Shown here piece by piece: positions 43,828-52,573 of a stretch of DNA of 64,000 bases. The first letter of the stretch is position 1. Each line of letters begins with the position of its first letter. Where the stretch lies: the NCBI GenBank assembly GCA_963836605.1, contig CAWIKB010000009.1, positions 434,001-498,000 of the forward strand. The letters are read 5' to 3'. The translations under genes and the position numbers were made by a program. The notes beneath the pieces are model-generated. The model saw nothing but the letters and a program-made list of their open reading frames with translations, was not told the origin of the DNA and searched no databases. This DNA is from Bog-473 sp963836605. GTDB taxonomy: Bacteria; Actinomycetota; Acidimicrobiia; Acidimicrobiales; RAAP-2.

Positions 43828-45753
43828 ATGACCCCCACCCCGTCGCACCCCTTGGCCCCACTCACCGGAGACGAGATCACGGCGGCGCGCCAGATCGTGG
43901 CCGCCAGCGGTCGGGCCGCCATCCCCGTGGCCGACCTCCGCTACGCCTACGTCGGACTGTGCGATCCACCCAAGGACCTGGTGCGGGCCTTCGACCGGGG
44001 CGAGGACGTGGTGGCGGACCGGCGGGTCCGACTGCACCTGCTGCAGGGCCCCGAGGCCAGCGTGACCGAAGCGATCGTCTCGGTCACCCGGGCCGAGGTC
44101 GATCTCTGGCGCGAGGTGCAGGGTGTGCGTCCCGGTCTGCAGATGGAGGACGCGATGGCCACCCTCATCGCCCTGCACGAGCACCCCGAGTGGAACGCCG
44201 CGCTGGCCCGGCGGGGCATCGAGGACACCTCGCTGGTCCAGGTCGATCCGTGGCCGGCCGGGACGTTCGGGCTGGCGCACGAGACCGGCCGTCGGATCTT
44301 CCGGTGTCTGGCCTACCTGCGCACGTCGGCTGACGACAACGGGTACGCCCGCCCGCTCGAAGGACTTCTGGCCTTTGTCGACGGGGGACGCGGTGAGGTG
44401 CTCGAGGTGGTCGACCTGGGGGTGGTGCCGTTCCCGCCCCAAGGAGGGAGCTACTACCCCGAGCACAACGGGCCCCTGCGCAAGGACCTGCGCCCCCTGA
44501 GCATCACGCAGCCCGAGGGGCCCAGCTTCAGCGTGGAGGGGAACCTGGTGCGCTGGCAGAAGTGGTCGATGCGGGTGGGCATGGACCCGCTCGAAGGACT
44601 GGTGCTGCACACGGTGGGCTACGAGGACGGAGGTCGGGTCCGGCCCCTGGTGTACCGGGCCTCGGTCAGCGAGATGGTGGTGCCCTACGGCCATCCGGGG
44701 CCCATGCACATGTGGAAGAGCGCCTTCGACGCAGGCGAGTGGGGGCTGGGGCGGATGGCCAACTCGCTGACCCTGGGATGCGACTGCCTCGGTGAGATCT
44801 TCTACTTCGACGACGTGTTCTCGGACGAGCGCGGCAAGCCGCGGACCCGGCCCAACGCCATCTGCATGCACGAGGAGGACTACGGGATCCTCTGGAAGCA
44901 CGTCGACCTGCCTTCGGGCCGGACCGAGGTGCGGCGTTCCCGCCGGCTGGTCATCAGCTCCATCGCCACGGTGGGCAACTACGAGTACGGCTTCTACTGG
45001 TACTTCTACCTCGACGGGACCATGCAGCTCGAGATCAAGCTGTCGGGGATCATGTCGACCATGGGGGTGGACGGCCTCGACCCGGGACCCCACGCCAACA
45101 TGGTGGCGCCCGGCCTCGCCGCGCCCTATCACCAGCACATGTTCAACGTGCGCCTCGACATGGAGATCGACGGAGCGGAGAACGCCGTGTTCGAGGTCGA
45201 CACCCTGCCCTCGCCTCCGGGGGAGGACAACCCGTGGGGCAATGCCTTCGCGCCCACGGCGACCCTCTTGGAGAGCGAGCTGGCGGCCCGCCGCCGGGTC
45301 GATCCGGCGAGGAGCCGTTCCTGGAAGATCGCCAACCGCTCCAAGGTCAACGGGGTGGGCCAGCCGACGGCCTACAAGCTGGTGCCCGCCTCGACCCCGA
45401 CCCTGCTGGCCGACCCCGGATCCAGCGTCGGCGGGCGAGCCGCCTTCGCCGCCCACAACCTCTGGGTGACACCCTTCGACGAGGACGAGCGGCGAGCGGC
45501 GGGCGACTATCCCAACCAGAGCGGCGGAGGCGACGGACTGCCGGCGTGGACGGCCCAGGACCGGCCCATCGTGGACACCGACCTCGTCCTGTGGCACTCC
45601 TTCGGGGTGACGCACCTGCCCCGACCGGAGGACTGGCCCGTCATGCCGGTCGAGTACACGGGCTTCACCCTCATCCCCGTTGGCTTCTTCGACCGCAACC
45701 CCGCGCTCGACGTCCCACCGTCAGAACCAGACGGGCGCTGCCATGCCGGGTGA
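43828..45753 (+). CDS. Primary-amine oxidase (copper/TPQ)
   Basis: Oxidative deamination of amines such as tyramine or phenethylamine to aldehyde, H2O2 and ammonia. 641 residues. TVGNYEYGF places the TPQ-forming Tyr at about 385. The catalytic base Asp is in KSAFDAGEWGLG near 295. Copper His pair HQH is near 435-437 and a third His lies in LVLWHSFGVTH near 591. No signal peptide is evident, so cytoplasmic. It overlaps the DtxR-family gene by 11 bases. Confidence 0.92.
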   Translation: MTPTPSHPLAPLTGDEITAARQIVAASGRAAIPVADLRYAYVGLCDPPKDLVRAFDRGEDVVADRRVRLHLLQGPEASVTEAIVSVTRAEVDLWREVQGVRPGLQMEDAMATLIALHEHPEWNAALARRGIEDTSLVQVDPWPAGTFGLAHETGRRIFRCLAYLRTSADDNGYARPLEGLLAFVDGGRGEVLEVVDLGVVPFPPQGGSYYPEHNGPLRKDLRPLSITQPEGPSFSVEGNLVRWQKWSMRVGMDPLEGLVLHTVGYEDGGRVRPLVYRASVSEMVVPYGHPGPMHMWKSAFDAGEWGLGRMANSLTLGCDCLGEIFYFDDVFSDERGKPRTRPNAICMHEEDYGILWKHVDLPSGRTEVRRSRRLVISSIATVGNYEYGFYWYFYLDGTMQLEIKLSGIMSTMGVDGLDPGPHANMVAPGLAAPYHQHMFNVRLDMEIDGAENAVFEVDTLPSPPGEDNPWGNAFAPTATLLESELAARRRVDPARSRSWKIANRSKVNGVGQPTAYKLVPASTPTLLADPGSSVGGRAAFAAHNLWVTPFDEDERRAAGDYPNQSGGGDGLPAWTAQDRPIVDTDLVLWHSFGVTHLPRPEDWPVMPVEYTGFTLIPVGFFDRNPALDVPPSEPDGRCHAG

Positions 45754-46552
45754 GCCCGCTTCCCCCGCGCCCACGGCGCCCGCGGCCCCGACAGGCCGCA
45801 CGGCCCCGACAGCCGGCACGGCCCCGACAGCCGGCACGGCCCAGACAGCCGGCACGGCCCAGACAGCCCGAACGGCCCACACGCCCCAGGAGTACCACCC
45901 CCCGGTGGAGGAGTACCTCGAGACGATGCTGGCACTGGCCGAAGAGGGGGTGCCGGTCATCGGGGCTCGCATCGCCGAGCGGTTGGGACGATCGGCCCCG
46001 TCGGTGTCCGAGATGCTCGAGCGGCTCACCGACGAGGGCTACGTCTCCCGGGACGGCCGTCGCCTCGACCTGACCGAGCAGGGGCGGAGCCTGGCCGAGA
46101 AGGTGGTGCGCAAGCACCGGCTGGCCGAGCGTCTCCTGGTCGACGTGATCGGGCTCGAGTGGCACAAGGTGCACCGGGAGGCCGGGCGCTGGGAGCACGT
46201 CATCTCCGACGACGTCGAAGCCCGTCTGGTCGAACTGCTCGGTGACCCCGCCACCTGCCCGCACGGCAACCCCATCCCCGGTTCGCATTCGGCCGGGCCG
46301 GCCGGGCCGACCAGGCCGCTGGCCGAAGTGGTGCCCGGCGAGCGGGTTCGGCTGATGCGGATCTCCGAGGAGGTCGAGCTGAACATGGGCTCCCTCACGC
46401 TGCTCGACCAGGGCGGGTTCATTCCAGGTGCCTGGGCCGTGGTCGACGGCCGCGAGGGCGACGGGACCGTCGCCGTGCGGGTCGAGGGCGAGAAGGGATC
46501 GTTGCGCCTGCCGGCCGCGCTCTCGGACCGCCTCTTCGTCGGCGCGGCATGA
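45743..46552 (+). CDS. DtxR-family metal-dependent transcriptional regulator with altered metal site
   Basis: Dimeric metalloregulator of 269 residues: Pro/Thr/Ala repeat tail (1-50), winged helix (EYLETMLALAEEGVPVIGAR, then SVSEMLERLTDEGYVSRDGR, about 55-115), dimer domain (KHRLAERLLVDVIGLEWHKV, then HREAGRWEHVISDDVEARLV, about 121-160), and an SH3-like FeoA domain (RISEEVELNMGSLTLLDQGG near 211). In DtxR and IdeR the dimer domain reads EACRWEH with Cys102 as metal ligand; here it is EAGRWEH. The Met10 ligand position is Glu. It may be selective for another metal or metal-independent. ATG at 45743 sits inside the amine-oxidase 3' end. Confidence 0.88.
   Translation: MPGEPASPAPTAPAAPTGRTAPTAGTAPTAGTAQTAGTAQTARTAHTPQEYHPPVEEYLETMLALAEEGVPVIGARIAERLGRSAPSVSEMLERLTDEGYVSRDGRRLDLTEQGRSLAEKVVRKHRLAERLLVDVIGLEWHKVHREAGRWEHVISDDVEARLVELLGDPATCPHGNPIPGSHSAGPAGPTRPLAEVVPGERVRLMRISEEVELNMGSLTLLDQGGFIPGAWAVVDGREGDGTVAVRVEGEKGSLRLPAALSDRLFVGAA
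45800..45889. repeat. 18-bp tandem repeat, five units, in the regulator N-terminus
   Basis: Five 18-bp units start at 45800, 45818, 45836, 45854 and 45872. The first two are identical, the third differs by one base and the last two diverge. They encode a six-residue TAPTAG/TAQTAG repeat. Confidence 0.9.
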
Positions 46553-47856
46553 CGACCCGGTTGGTCGCCGACGCCGTCTTCACCGTCGATGCCGCCGACA
46601 CTGTGCTCCAACCGGGGGCCGTTGAATTCGAAGACGGGCGCATCACCTGGGTGGGTGACCCGGCCACCGAGACCGTGGCCCCCCGCACCGCGGTGGCCGA
46701 GATCGGTGGGCTGCTCATGCCCGGGCTGGTCAACTGCCACGGGCACTCGCCGATGACCCTGCTGCGCAGCGCCGGGGACGGCCTCCCTCTGGATCGTTGG
46801 CTCAACGAGGCGGTGTGGCCCCGCGAGGGTCGCCTCTCCGACGACGACGTGTACTGGGGTATGACGTTGGGCCTCGATGAGTTGCTGGGCAACGGGGTGA
46901 CCACGACCTGCGAGCAGTATCTCCATCCCGAGGTGGTGGCCCAGGCCTCGCTGGCCTCGGGCATCCGCTGCCTGCTCACGCCGGGCATCTTCGACCTGCC
47001 CGGCGCCGGTCCGGAACAGTCGTGGCCGGCCCATCTGGCCACGGCCTGCCGGGTCTTCGACGAGATGGACGGCGCGGAAGGCCGCCTCCATGTCGGCTTC
47101 GGCCCCCATGCGGCCTACAGCCTCCCGCCCGAAGCCCTGGCCGCGGTAGCCACCGAGGCGCAGCGGCGCGACGCCCTGGTCCAGATCCACCTGGCCGAGA
47201 CCGAGGCGGAGGGAAAGATCATCGAGCAGCGTCACGGCACGAGCGCGCCGACCCTCCTGGCGTCATTGGGCGTGTTGGACGGCCGCGTCCTGGCGGCGCA
47301 CTGCATCTGGCTCAGCGAGTCCGACATGGAGCTCATGGCCGCGCACGACGTTGCGGTGGCCCACTGCCCCGGTTCCAACGGCAAGCTGGGCTCAGGGGTG
47401 GCCAAGTTGGCCCGGCTGCGGGACCACGGTCTGCGGGTGGGTCTCGGTACCGACGGCCCGGCCTCCAACGACGACCTCCATCTGTGGGATGAGATGCGCC
47501 TGGCCGCCATTCTGGCCCGGGCCACCGCGGCGGAGCCCAGTGCGCTCACCACCGCCGCCGCGTTCCGGCTGGCCACCCGGGGCGGGGCTGAAGCGCTCGG
47601 CTTGCCGGTGGGTGCGCTCGAGGCGGGGCGACCGGCCGACCTGGTCCGCCTGCGCACCGACGACGCCCGCTTCATCCCGGCCCTCACCCCCGCGGAGCTG
47701 CTCGGCCACCTGGTCTGGGCCGGTGCCGGCGACCTGGTCACCGACGTCTGGGTGGCCGGCGAGGCGGTCGTGGTGGCCGGCGACCGGGTGCGGATCGACT
47801 CCGAGCGGGCCCGGTCCGAGGTGGTGCAGAGAGCCCGCAGTCTGGTCGCCCCGTAA
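46549..47856 (+). CDS. TRZ/ATZ-family amidohydrolase, MTA/SAH deaminase-like
   Basis: Zinc or iron aminohydrolase of 435 residues. NCHGHSPMTLLRS (about 63-75) holds the metal HxH, QIHLAETEAE near 213 the next His, HCIWLSESDMELM near 246, HCPGSNGKLGSGVA near 273 and LGTDGPASNDDLHLWDEMR near 301 with metal Asp. The pattern is that of 5-methylthioadenosine/S-adenosylhomocysteine deaminase; chlorohydrolase-like substrates remain possible. The start overlaps the regulator stop (ATGA). A PNP gene lies about 3 kb away. Confidence 0.85.
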   Translation: MTTRLVADAVFTVDAADTVLQPGAVEFEDGRITWVGDPATETVAPRTAVAEIGGLLMPGLVNCHGHSPMTLLRSAGDGLPLDRWLNEAVWPREGRLSDDDVYWGMTLGLDELLGNGVTTTCEQYLHPEVVAQASLASGIRCLLTPGIFDLPGAGPEQSWPAHLATACRVFDEMDGAEGRLHVGFGPHAAYSLPPEALAAVATEAQRRDALVQIHLAETEAEGKIIEQRHGTSAPTLLASLGVLDGRVLAAHCIWLSESDMELMAAHDVAVAHCPGSNGKLGSGVAKLARLRDHGLRVGLGTDGPASNDDLHLWDEMRLAAILARATAAEPSALTTAAAFRLATRGGAEALGLPVGALEAGRPADLVRLRTDDARFIPALTPAELLGHLVWAGAGDLVTDVWVAGEAVVVAGDRVRIDSERARSEVVQRARSLVAP

Positions 47857-47876
47857 TCGGCTCGTACGCTGGACCT

Positions 47877-47882
47877 TAAGCT
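47877..47882 (+). promoter_or_regulatory. -10 hexamer TAAGCT, leaderless obgE
   Basis: TAAGCT lies 8 bases before ATG at 47891. A second hexamer, TACGCT, occurs at 47865-47870. Confidence 0.45.
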
Positions 47883-47890
47883 GGACCTCC

Positions 47891-49191
47891 ATGTCCGGAT
47901 TCGTTGACCAGGCGCAACTGCACGCGCGCGCCGGTGACGGGGGGGCCGGAGCGGTGTCGTGGCGGCGCGAGGCCCACGTCGACCGGGGCGGTCCCGACGG
48001 CGGCGACGGCGGGCACGGCGGCGATGTGTGGCTGGTGGCGTCGGTCAACCAGTCCTCCCTGCTGGGGTTCCGCGACCATCCCCACCGACGGGCCACCGAC
48101 GGGGCGCACGGTTCGGGACAGAAGAAGCACGGGGCGCGGGGCAAGGACGTCACCGTCCCGGTCCCGGTGGGCACCGTGGTGCGGGACAACCGCGGCGCCG
48201 TCCTGTGCGACCTGGCCCTCGACGGCGACCGCTTCCTGATCGCCCAAGGTGGCCAGGGTGGTCGGGGGAACGCCCGCTTCCTCTCCAACCGGCGCCGGGC
48301 CCCGGCCTTCGCCGAACAGGGGGAGAAGGGCGAGGAGCGCTGGCTCGACATGGAGCTCAAGCTCATGGCCGACGTGGCGCTGGTCGGCTTCCCCAACGCC
48401 GGCAAGTCGACCCTGATCGCCACCGTCTCGGCCGCCAAGCCGAAGATCGCCAACTACCCCTTCACGACACTCGAGCCTCACCTGGGAGTGGTGCGGGTCG
48501 GGGTGCGCGGGACGGCACCGAATTCGTCATGGCCGACATTCCCGGGCTGGTCGAGGGCGCAGCCCAGGGCAAAGGGCTCGGTCACCGCTTCCTCCGCCAC
48601 ATCGAGCGGGCCCGCGTCCTGGTGGTGCTGCTCGATCTCGATCCGGTGGCCGCACCCGACCCCGCTGGGCAACTGCGCATACTGCTGGGCGAGCTCGGCG
48701 ACTACCAGCCCGAACTGTTGGACCGCCCCCGCGTGGTGGTGGGCAGCAAGGTTGACCTCAACGCGCCGGGAGCGACGCCGGTGGGCGACGCCGCGGTGTC
48801 GGTGAGCGAGGCCGCAGCGTCCGTGCCCTCCGAGCTCCTGCTGTCGTCAGCCACCGGTGAGGGCGTCCGGGCGCTGGTGGAGCGGTTGGCCGTCATGGTC
48901 CAAGCCGCGCGTGCGGCCAGTGCTCCCGCGGCGACGGGCGCCATCGTCATCCACCGCCCCCTTCCCGAGGGGGTAGAGGTGCAGAAGGTCAGCCCGGGCG
49001 CCTGGCGGGTGCTGGGCCGGCAGGCCGAGCGGGCGGTGGCCCTCTCCGACCTGACCGACGACGGCGCGCTGGCCGAGGCGGTCAAGCGGTTGCGCCGTCT
49101 CGGTGTCGACCGGGCCCTGGCCCGGGCCGGCGCCCGCGAGGGCGACGAGGTGACGGTGGGTGCGATGACCTTCACCTGGGGCGAGCAGTGA
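47891..49191 (+). CDS. obgE: GTPase ObgE/CgtA, reading frame broken once
   Basis: Essential ribosome-assembly and stress GTPase. The N-terminal Obg fold has the Gly-rich GGPDGGDGGHGGDVWLVA. G1 is GFPNAGKST near 164, and the frame is intact through LGVVRVGVRG near 48515. After that the sequence continues one frame over with GTEFVMADIPGLVEGAAQGK (G3), VVVGSKVDLNAP (G4) and LLSSATGEGV (G5). A full C-terminal OCT domain ends TFTWGEQ at 49191. The shift is minus one, as if one base is missing near 48505-48520. All domains on both sides are conserved, so a sequence error is far more likely than loss of an essential gene. No slippery heptamer is evident. Confidence 0.9.
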
Positions 49192-50372
49192 GGCCGGCCG
49201 CCGGGCGGGCGGCCGCTGAGCCCGCGAAGACGCGCACCCAGAAGAAGGCCGAAAAGAGCACCGAGGAGAAAGCCGAAAAGAGCGCCCACGGGAGCGCCCA
49301 CAAGACCATGGTCCTCAAACTGGGATCGTCATCGGTGACCCCCGGGACGATCGACCGGTTGGCGGGCGAGGTGGCCGCCGCCCGTGACCTTGGGCACACG
49401 GTGGTGATCGTCACCTCGGGGGCCATCGCGGCGGGCTGGGCCGCTCTCGGACAGGGGGAGAAGCGACCCGGCGATCCCGCCGTGCTGCAGGCCGTGTCCG
49501 CGGTGGGTCAACACCGCCTCATGCGCACCTGGCAGGAGGGCCTGGACCCGCACGGGATCCTGGCCGGCCAGGTGTTGCTGGCCCCGCTCGACTTCGGGCA
49601 CCGGACGCAGTACCTGCACGCCCGGGGCACGCTGGGCCATCTGCTGGCCCTGGGCGTGGTGCCGGTGGTCAACGAGAACGACGCCACCTCCGACGAGGAG
49701 ATCCGTTTCGGTGACAACGACCGACTGGCCGCGCTGGTGTCGCACCTGGTGGGCGCCGACCTTCTCCTCCTCCTCACCGACGCCCCCGGCCTGCTCACGG
49801 CGGACCCCCGCCAATTCGCCGAGGCCTCGCTCATTCAGGAGGTGGTCGAGATCGACCACCAATTGGAGCAGCTGGCCGGCGGGCCGGGCAGCGCGGTGGG
49901 CAGCGGGGGCATGGCCTCCAAGTTGGCGGCGGCCAAGATCGCCACCTGGTCCGGTGTCGAGACGATCATCGCCGACGCGGCGCGGCCGGGAGTGGTGGGG
50001 GCCGCGCTCGGGGGCGAGAGCGGGGTGGGCACGGTCTTCCGCCCCCGGCCCCAGCGCCTCTCGGCCCGCAAACTGTGGATCGCCTTCGCTCTCGGCGCGT
50101 CGGGACGCCTGCTGGTCGACCGCGGAGCCCAGCGGGCTCTGGCCGAGGGCGGCCGCTCCCTCCTGCCCGCCGGGGTGGTCGCCGTCGAGGGTAGTTTCGG
50201 ACCCGACGATGCGGTCGAGATCGCCGGCCCCGACGGAGCGGTCTTCGCCAAGGGCCTGGTGCGCCTGGAGGCGGCGCGGGCCTCGGAGTGGGCCGGCCGG
50301 CGGAGCGAGCAGCTGCCCGAGGACATGTCGCACCTGGTCGTGCACCGGGACGACCTGGTGCTTGTACGCTGA
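49188..50372 (+). CDS. proB: Glutamate 5-kinase
   Basis: First step of proline synthesis: glutamate plus ATP to gamma-glutamyl phosphate. Amino-acid kinase domain starts MVLKLGSSSVTPG near 41, with VVIVTSGAIAAGW near 72, NENDATSDEEIRFGDNDRLA near 164 and LTDAPGLLTADP near 197; a PUA domain follows (KLWIAFALGASGRLLVDRGA onward). GTG at 49188 overlaps the obgE stop (GTGA) and gives a 40-residue basic tail with KKAEKSTEEKAEKS repeats; ATG at 49308 would give the bare kinase. Confidence 0.92.
   Translation: MRPAAGRAAAEPAKTRTQKKAEKSTEEKAEKSAHGSAHKTMVLKLGSSSVTPGTIDRLAGEVAAARDLGHTVVIVTSGAIAAGWAALGQGEKRPGDPAVLQAVSAVGQHRLMRTWQEGLDPHGILAGQVLLAPLDFGHRTQYLHARGTLGHLLALGVVPVVNENDATSDEEIRFGDNDRLAALVSHLVGADLLLLLTDAPGLLTADPRQFAEASLIQEVVEIDHQLEQLAGGPGSAVGSGGMASKLAAAKIATWSGVETIIADAARPGVVGAALGGESGVGTVFRPRPQRLSARKLWIAFALGASGRLLVDRGAQRALAEGGRSLLPAGVVAVEGSFGPDDAVEIAGPDGAVFAKGLVRLEAARASEWAGRRSEQLPEDMSHLVVHRDDLVLVR
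50365..50370 (+). promoter_or_regulatory. -10 hexamer TACGCT before proA
   Basis: TACGCT at the proB 3' end lies 6 bases before ATG at 50377; an internal leaderless promoter is possible. Confidence 0.35.
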
Positions 50373-50376
50373 CCCG

Positions 50377-51630
50377 ATGCCTGCACCTGGGTTAGAGCAA
50401 CTGGCGCGCCGCGTCCGGGCCGCCTCGCGAGAGGTGGCCCGCGCCTCGGTGGCGGTGCGCGACGAGGTGCTCCACGTGGCGGCCGATCTCCTCGAGGAGG
50501 AGTGGCCCTCCCTGGTCGAGGTCAACCAGGGGGACCTGGCCCGGGCCGAGGTTTCCGACATGGCGCCCGCGGCGCGGGACCGCCTCCGCCTCACCGAGGG
50601 TCGGGTGCGGGCCATGGCCGCCGGCCTGCGGAACGTGGCTGGCCTGACCGACCCCGTCGGCGAAGTGGTCGAGGGGTGGGTGCGCCCGAACGGGTTGCGG
50701 GTGACCCGGGTGCGGGTGCCGCTCGGCGTGGTCGGGGTGATCTACGAGAACCGGCCCAACGTCACCAGCGACGCCGCCGGGTTGTGCCTCAAGTCGGGGA
50801 ACGCGGCCTTCCTGCGCGGCTCGGGCTCGGCGCTGGCCTCCAACCGGGCGGTCGTCTCGGTACTCCGGGCCGCCGCCGTCAAGGCCGGTCTGCCCGCCGA
50901 CTCCGTCGCCCTGGTCGAGGACACCTCCCACGAGACCGCGGTCGCGTTCATGCGCCTGCGCGGCCTCGTCGACTGCCTCATCCCCCGGGGTGGTCCGGCC
51001 CTGATCGCCTCCATGCTCGAGCACGCCACCGTGCCCTACGTGCTCGACGGCGAGGGCAACTGCCACGTCTACGTGGACGCGGCAGCCGACCTGTCCATGG
51101 CCCGCGACATCGTGCTCAACGCCAAGACCAACCGCTTCGGGGTGTGCAACGCGGCCGAGACGGTCCTGGTGCACGCCGGGGTGGCCGGGGCGTTCCTTCC
51201 CCCTCTGGCCGAGGCGCTCGGCGCGGCGGGGGTGGAAGTGCGCGGCGACGAGCAGGTACGAGCCGTTCTGCCCGGTACCACCGTGGCCACCGAGGCCGAC
51301 TTCGCCACCGAGTTCCTGGGACCGACGGTGGCCGTCGGGATCGTCGGTGATCTCGATGCGGCCCTCGACCACATCGCCCGCTTCAGCTCTGGACATTCCG
51401 AGGCCATCGTCACCGGTGACGTGCGGGCGGCCGACCGGTTCACCTCCGAGGTCGATGCCGCCGCCGTGCTGGTCAATGCCTCGACCAGGTTCGTCGACGG
51501 CGAGGAGCTCGGGCTGGGTGCCGAGGTGGGCATCTCCACCCAGAAGCTGCACGCGCGCGGACCCATGGGCGTACGGGCGCTGACCAGTGTGAAATGGGTC
51601 GTCCGGGGCGATGGGCAGGTGCGCCCATGA
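50377..51630 (+). CDS. proA: Gamma-glutamyl phosphate reductase
   Basis: Second step of proline synthesis; NADPH-dependent reduction to glutamate semialdehyde. 417 residues. VPLGVVGVIYENRPNVTSDA near 113, LKSGNAAFLRGSGSA near 137, and catalytic Cys in KTNRFGVCNAAET near 252. C-terminal GLGAEVGISTQKLHARGPMG is typical. Follows proB by 4 bases and overlaps the MoxR gene by ATGA. Confidence 0.95.
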   Translation: MPAPGLEQLARRVRAASREVARASVAVRDEVLHVAADLLEEEWPSLVEVNQGDLARAEVSDMAPAARDRLRLTEGRVRAMAAGLRNVAGLTDPVGEVVEGWVRPNGLRVTRVRVPLGVVGVIYENRPNVTSDAAGLCLKSGNAAFLRGSGSALASNRAVVSVLRAAAVKAGLPADSVALVEDTSHETAVAFMRLRGLVDCLIPRGGPALIASMLEHATVPYVLDGEGNCHVYVDAAADLSMARDIVLNAKTNRFGVCNAAETVLVHAGVAGAFLPPLAEALGAAGVEVRGDEQVRAVLPGTTVATEADFATEFLGPTVAVGIVGDLDAALDHIARFSSGHSEAIVTGDVRAADRFTSEVDAAAVLVNASTRFVDGEELGLGAEVGISTQKLHARGPMGVRALTSVKWVVRGDGQVRP

Positions 51631-52559
51631 CCACCGATGACGTGCGGGCGGCCGGTCTCGGTCTGCCCGACGCCGGTCCGGCCCGCTTCGCCTCGCTCGA
51701 TGCCGTACGGGGCGGCCTGGCCGAAGTCGGGTACCTGGCCGACGACGCCATCAGCGGCGTGGTCTTCCTGGCCGATCGGCTGTCCAAGCCGGTCCTGGTG
51801 GAGGGCCCGGCAGGGACGGGGAAGACCCAGTTGGCCAAGTCGGTGGCCGAGCTCACCGGGTCCCGGCTCATCCGCCTGCAATGCTACGAGGGGCTGGACG
51901 AGTCCAAGGCCCTCTACGAGTGGAACTACCGCAAGCAGCTGCTCCGCATCCAGGCGGGCGAGCACGGCGAGGGCGAGCGCGAGGGGCCGTCGTGGAAGGA
52001 ACTCGAGGAGGACATCTTCTCCGAGGAGTTCCTGCTGGCGCGGCCCCTGCTCGAGGCCATCCGCTCGACCGACCCCACCGTGCTGCTGGTCGACGAGGTG
52101 GACCGGGTCGAGCTCGAGACCGAGGCGCTGCTGCTCGAGATCCTGAGCGAGTATCAAGTCTCCATCCCCGAGCTGGGGACGGTGAAGGCCACGCGCCTCC
52201 CCATGGTCTTCCTCACCTCGAACAACACCCGCGAGCTCTCCGAAGCGCTCAAGCGGCGGTGTCTCTACCTGCACGTCGACTACCCCGACCTCGAACGTGA
52301 ACGGGACATCGTGCGCTCCCGGGTGCCCGGCATCACCCTGGAGCTGGCCGACCAGGTGGCGCGCATCGTGCGCTCCATCCGCACCATCGAGCTCCGCAAG
52401 GCGCCGTCGGTGTCCGAGACCCTGGACTGGGCCCGCACCCTGGTGATCCTGGGCGTCGAGACCATCGATGCCGCCGGGGCTCGCGACACCCTGCACGTGC
52501 TGTTGAAGTATCAGAGCGACATTGAGCGGGCCGCCAAGGAACTGCTCTCGGTCAGCTAG
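51627..52559 (+). CDS. MoxR-family AAA+ ATPase
   Basis: Chaperone-like ATPase, 310 residues, usually partnered with a VWA protein. Walker A GPAGTGKTQLA near 58, Walker B VLLVDEVDR near 154, and sensor LTSNNTRELSEALKRRCLYL near 193. The YEGLDESKALYEW segment is characteristic of the CoxD-like subgroup linked to CO-dehydrogenase maturation, but no cox genes are in the window. The next gene, 14 bp downstream, encodes the VWA partner. Confidence 0.9.
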   Translation: MTTDDVRAAGLGLPDAGPARFASLDAVRGGLAEVGYLADDAISGVVFLADRLSKPVLVEGPAGTGKTQLAKSVAELTGSRLIRLQCYEGLDESKALYEWNYRKQLLRIQAGEHGEGEREGPSWKELEEDIFSEEFLLARPLLEAIRSTDPTVLLVDEVDRVELETEALLLEILSEYQVSIPELGTVKATRLPMVFLTSNNTRELSEALKRRCLYLHVDYPDLERERDIVRSRVPGITLELADQVARIVRSIRTIELRKAPSVSETLDWARTLVILGVETIDAAGARDTLHVLLKYQSDIERAAKELLSVS

Positions 52560-52573
52560 GAGGGGATACCTCG

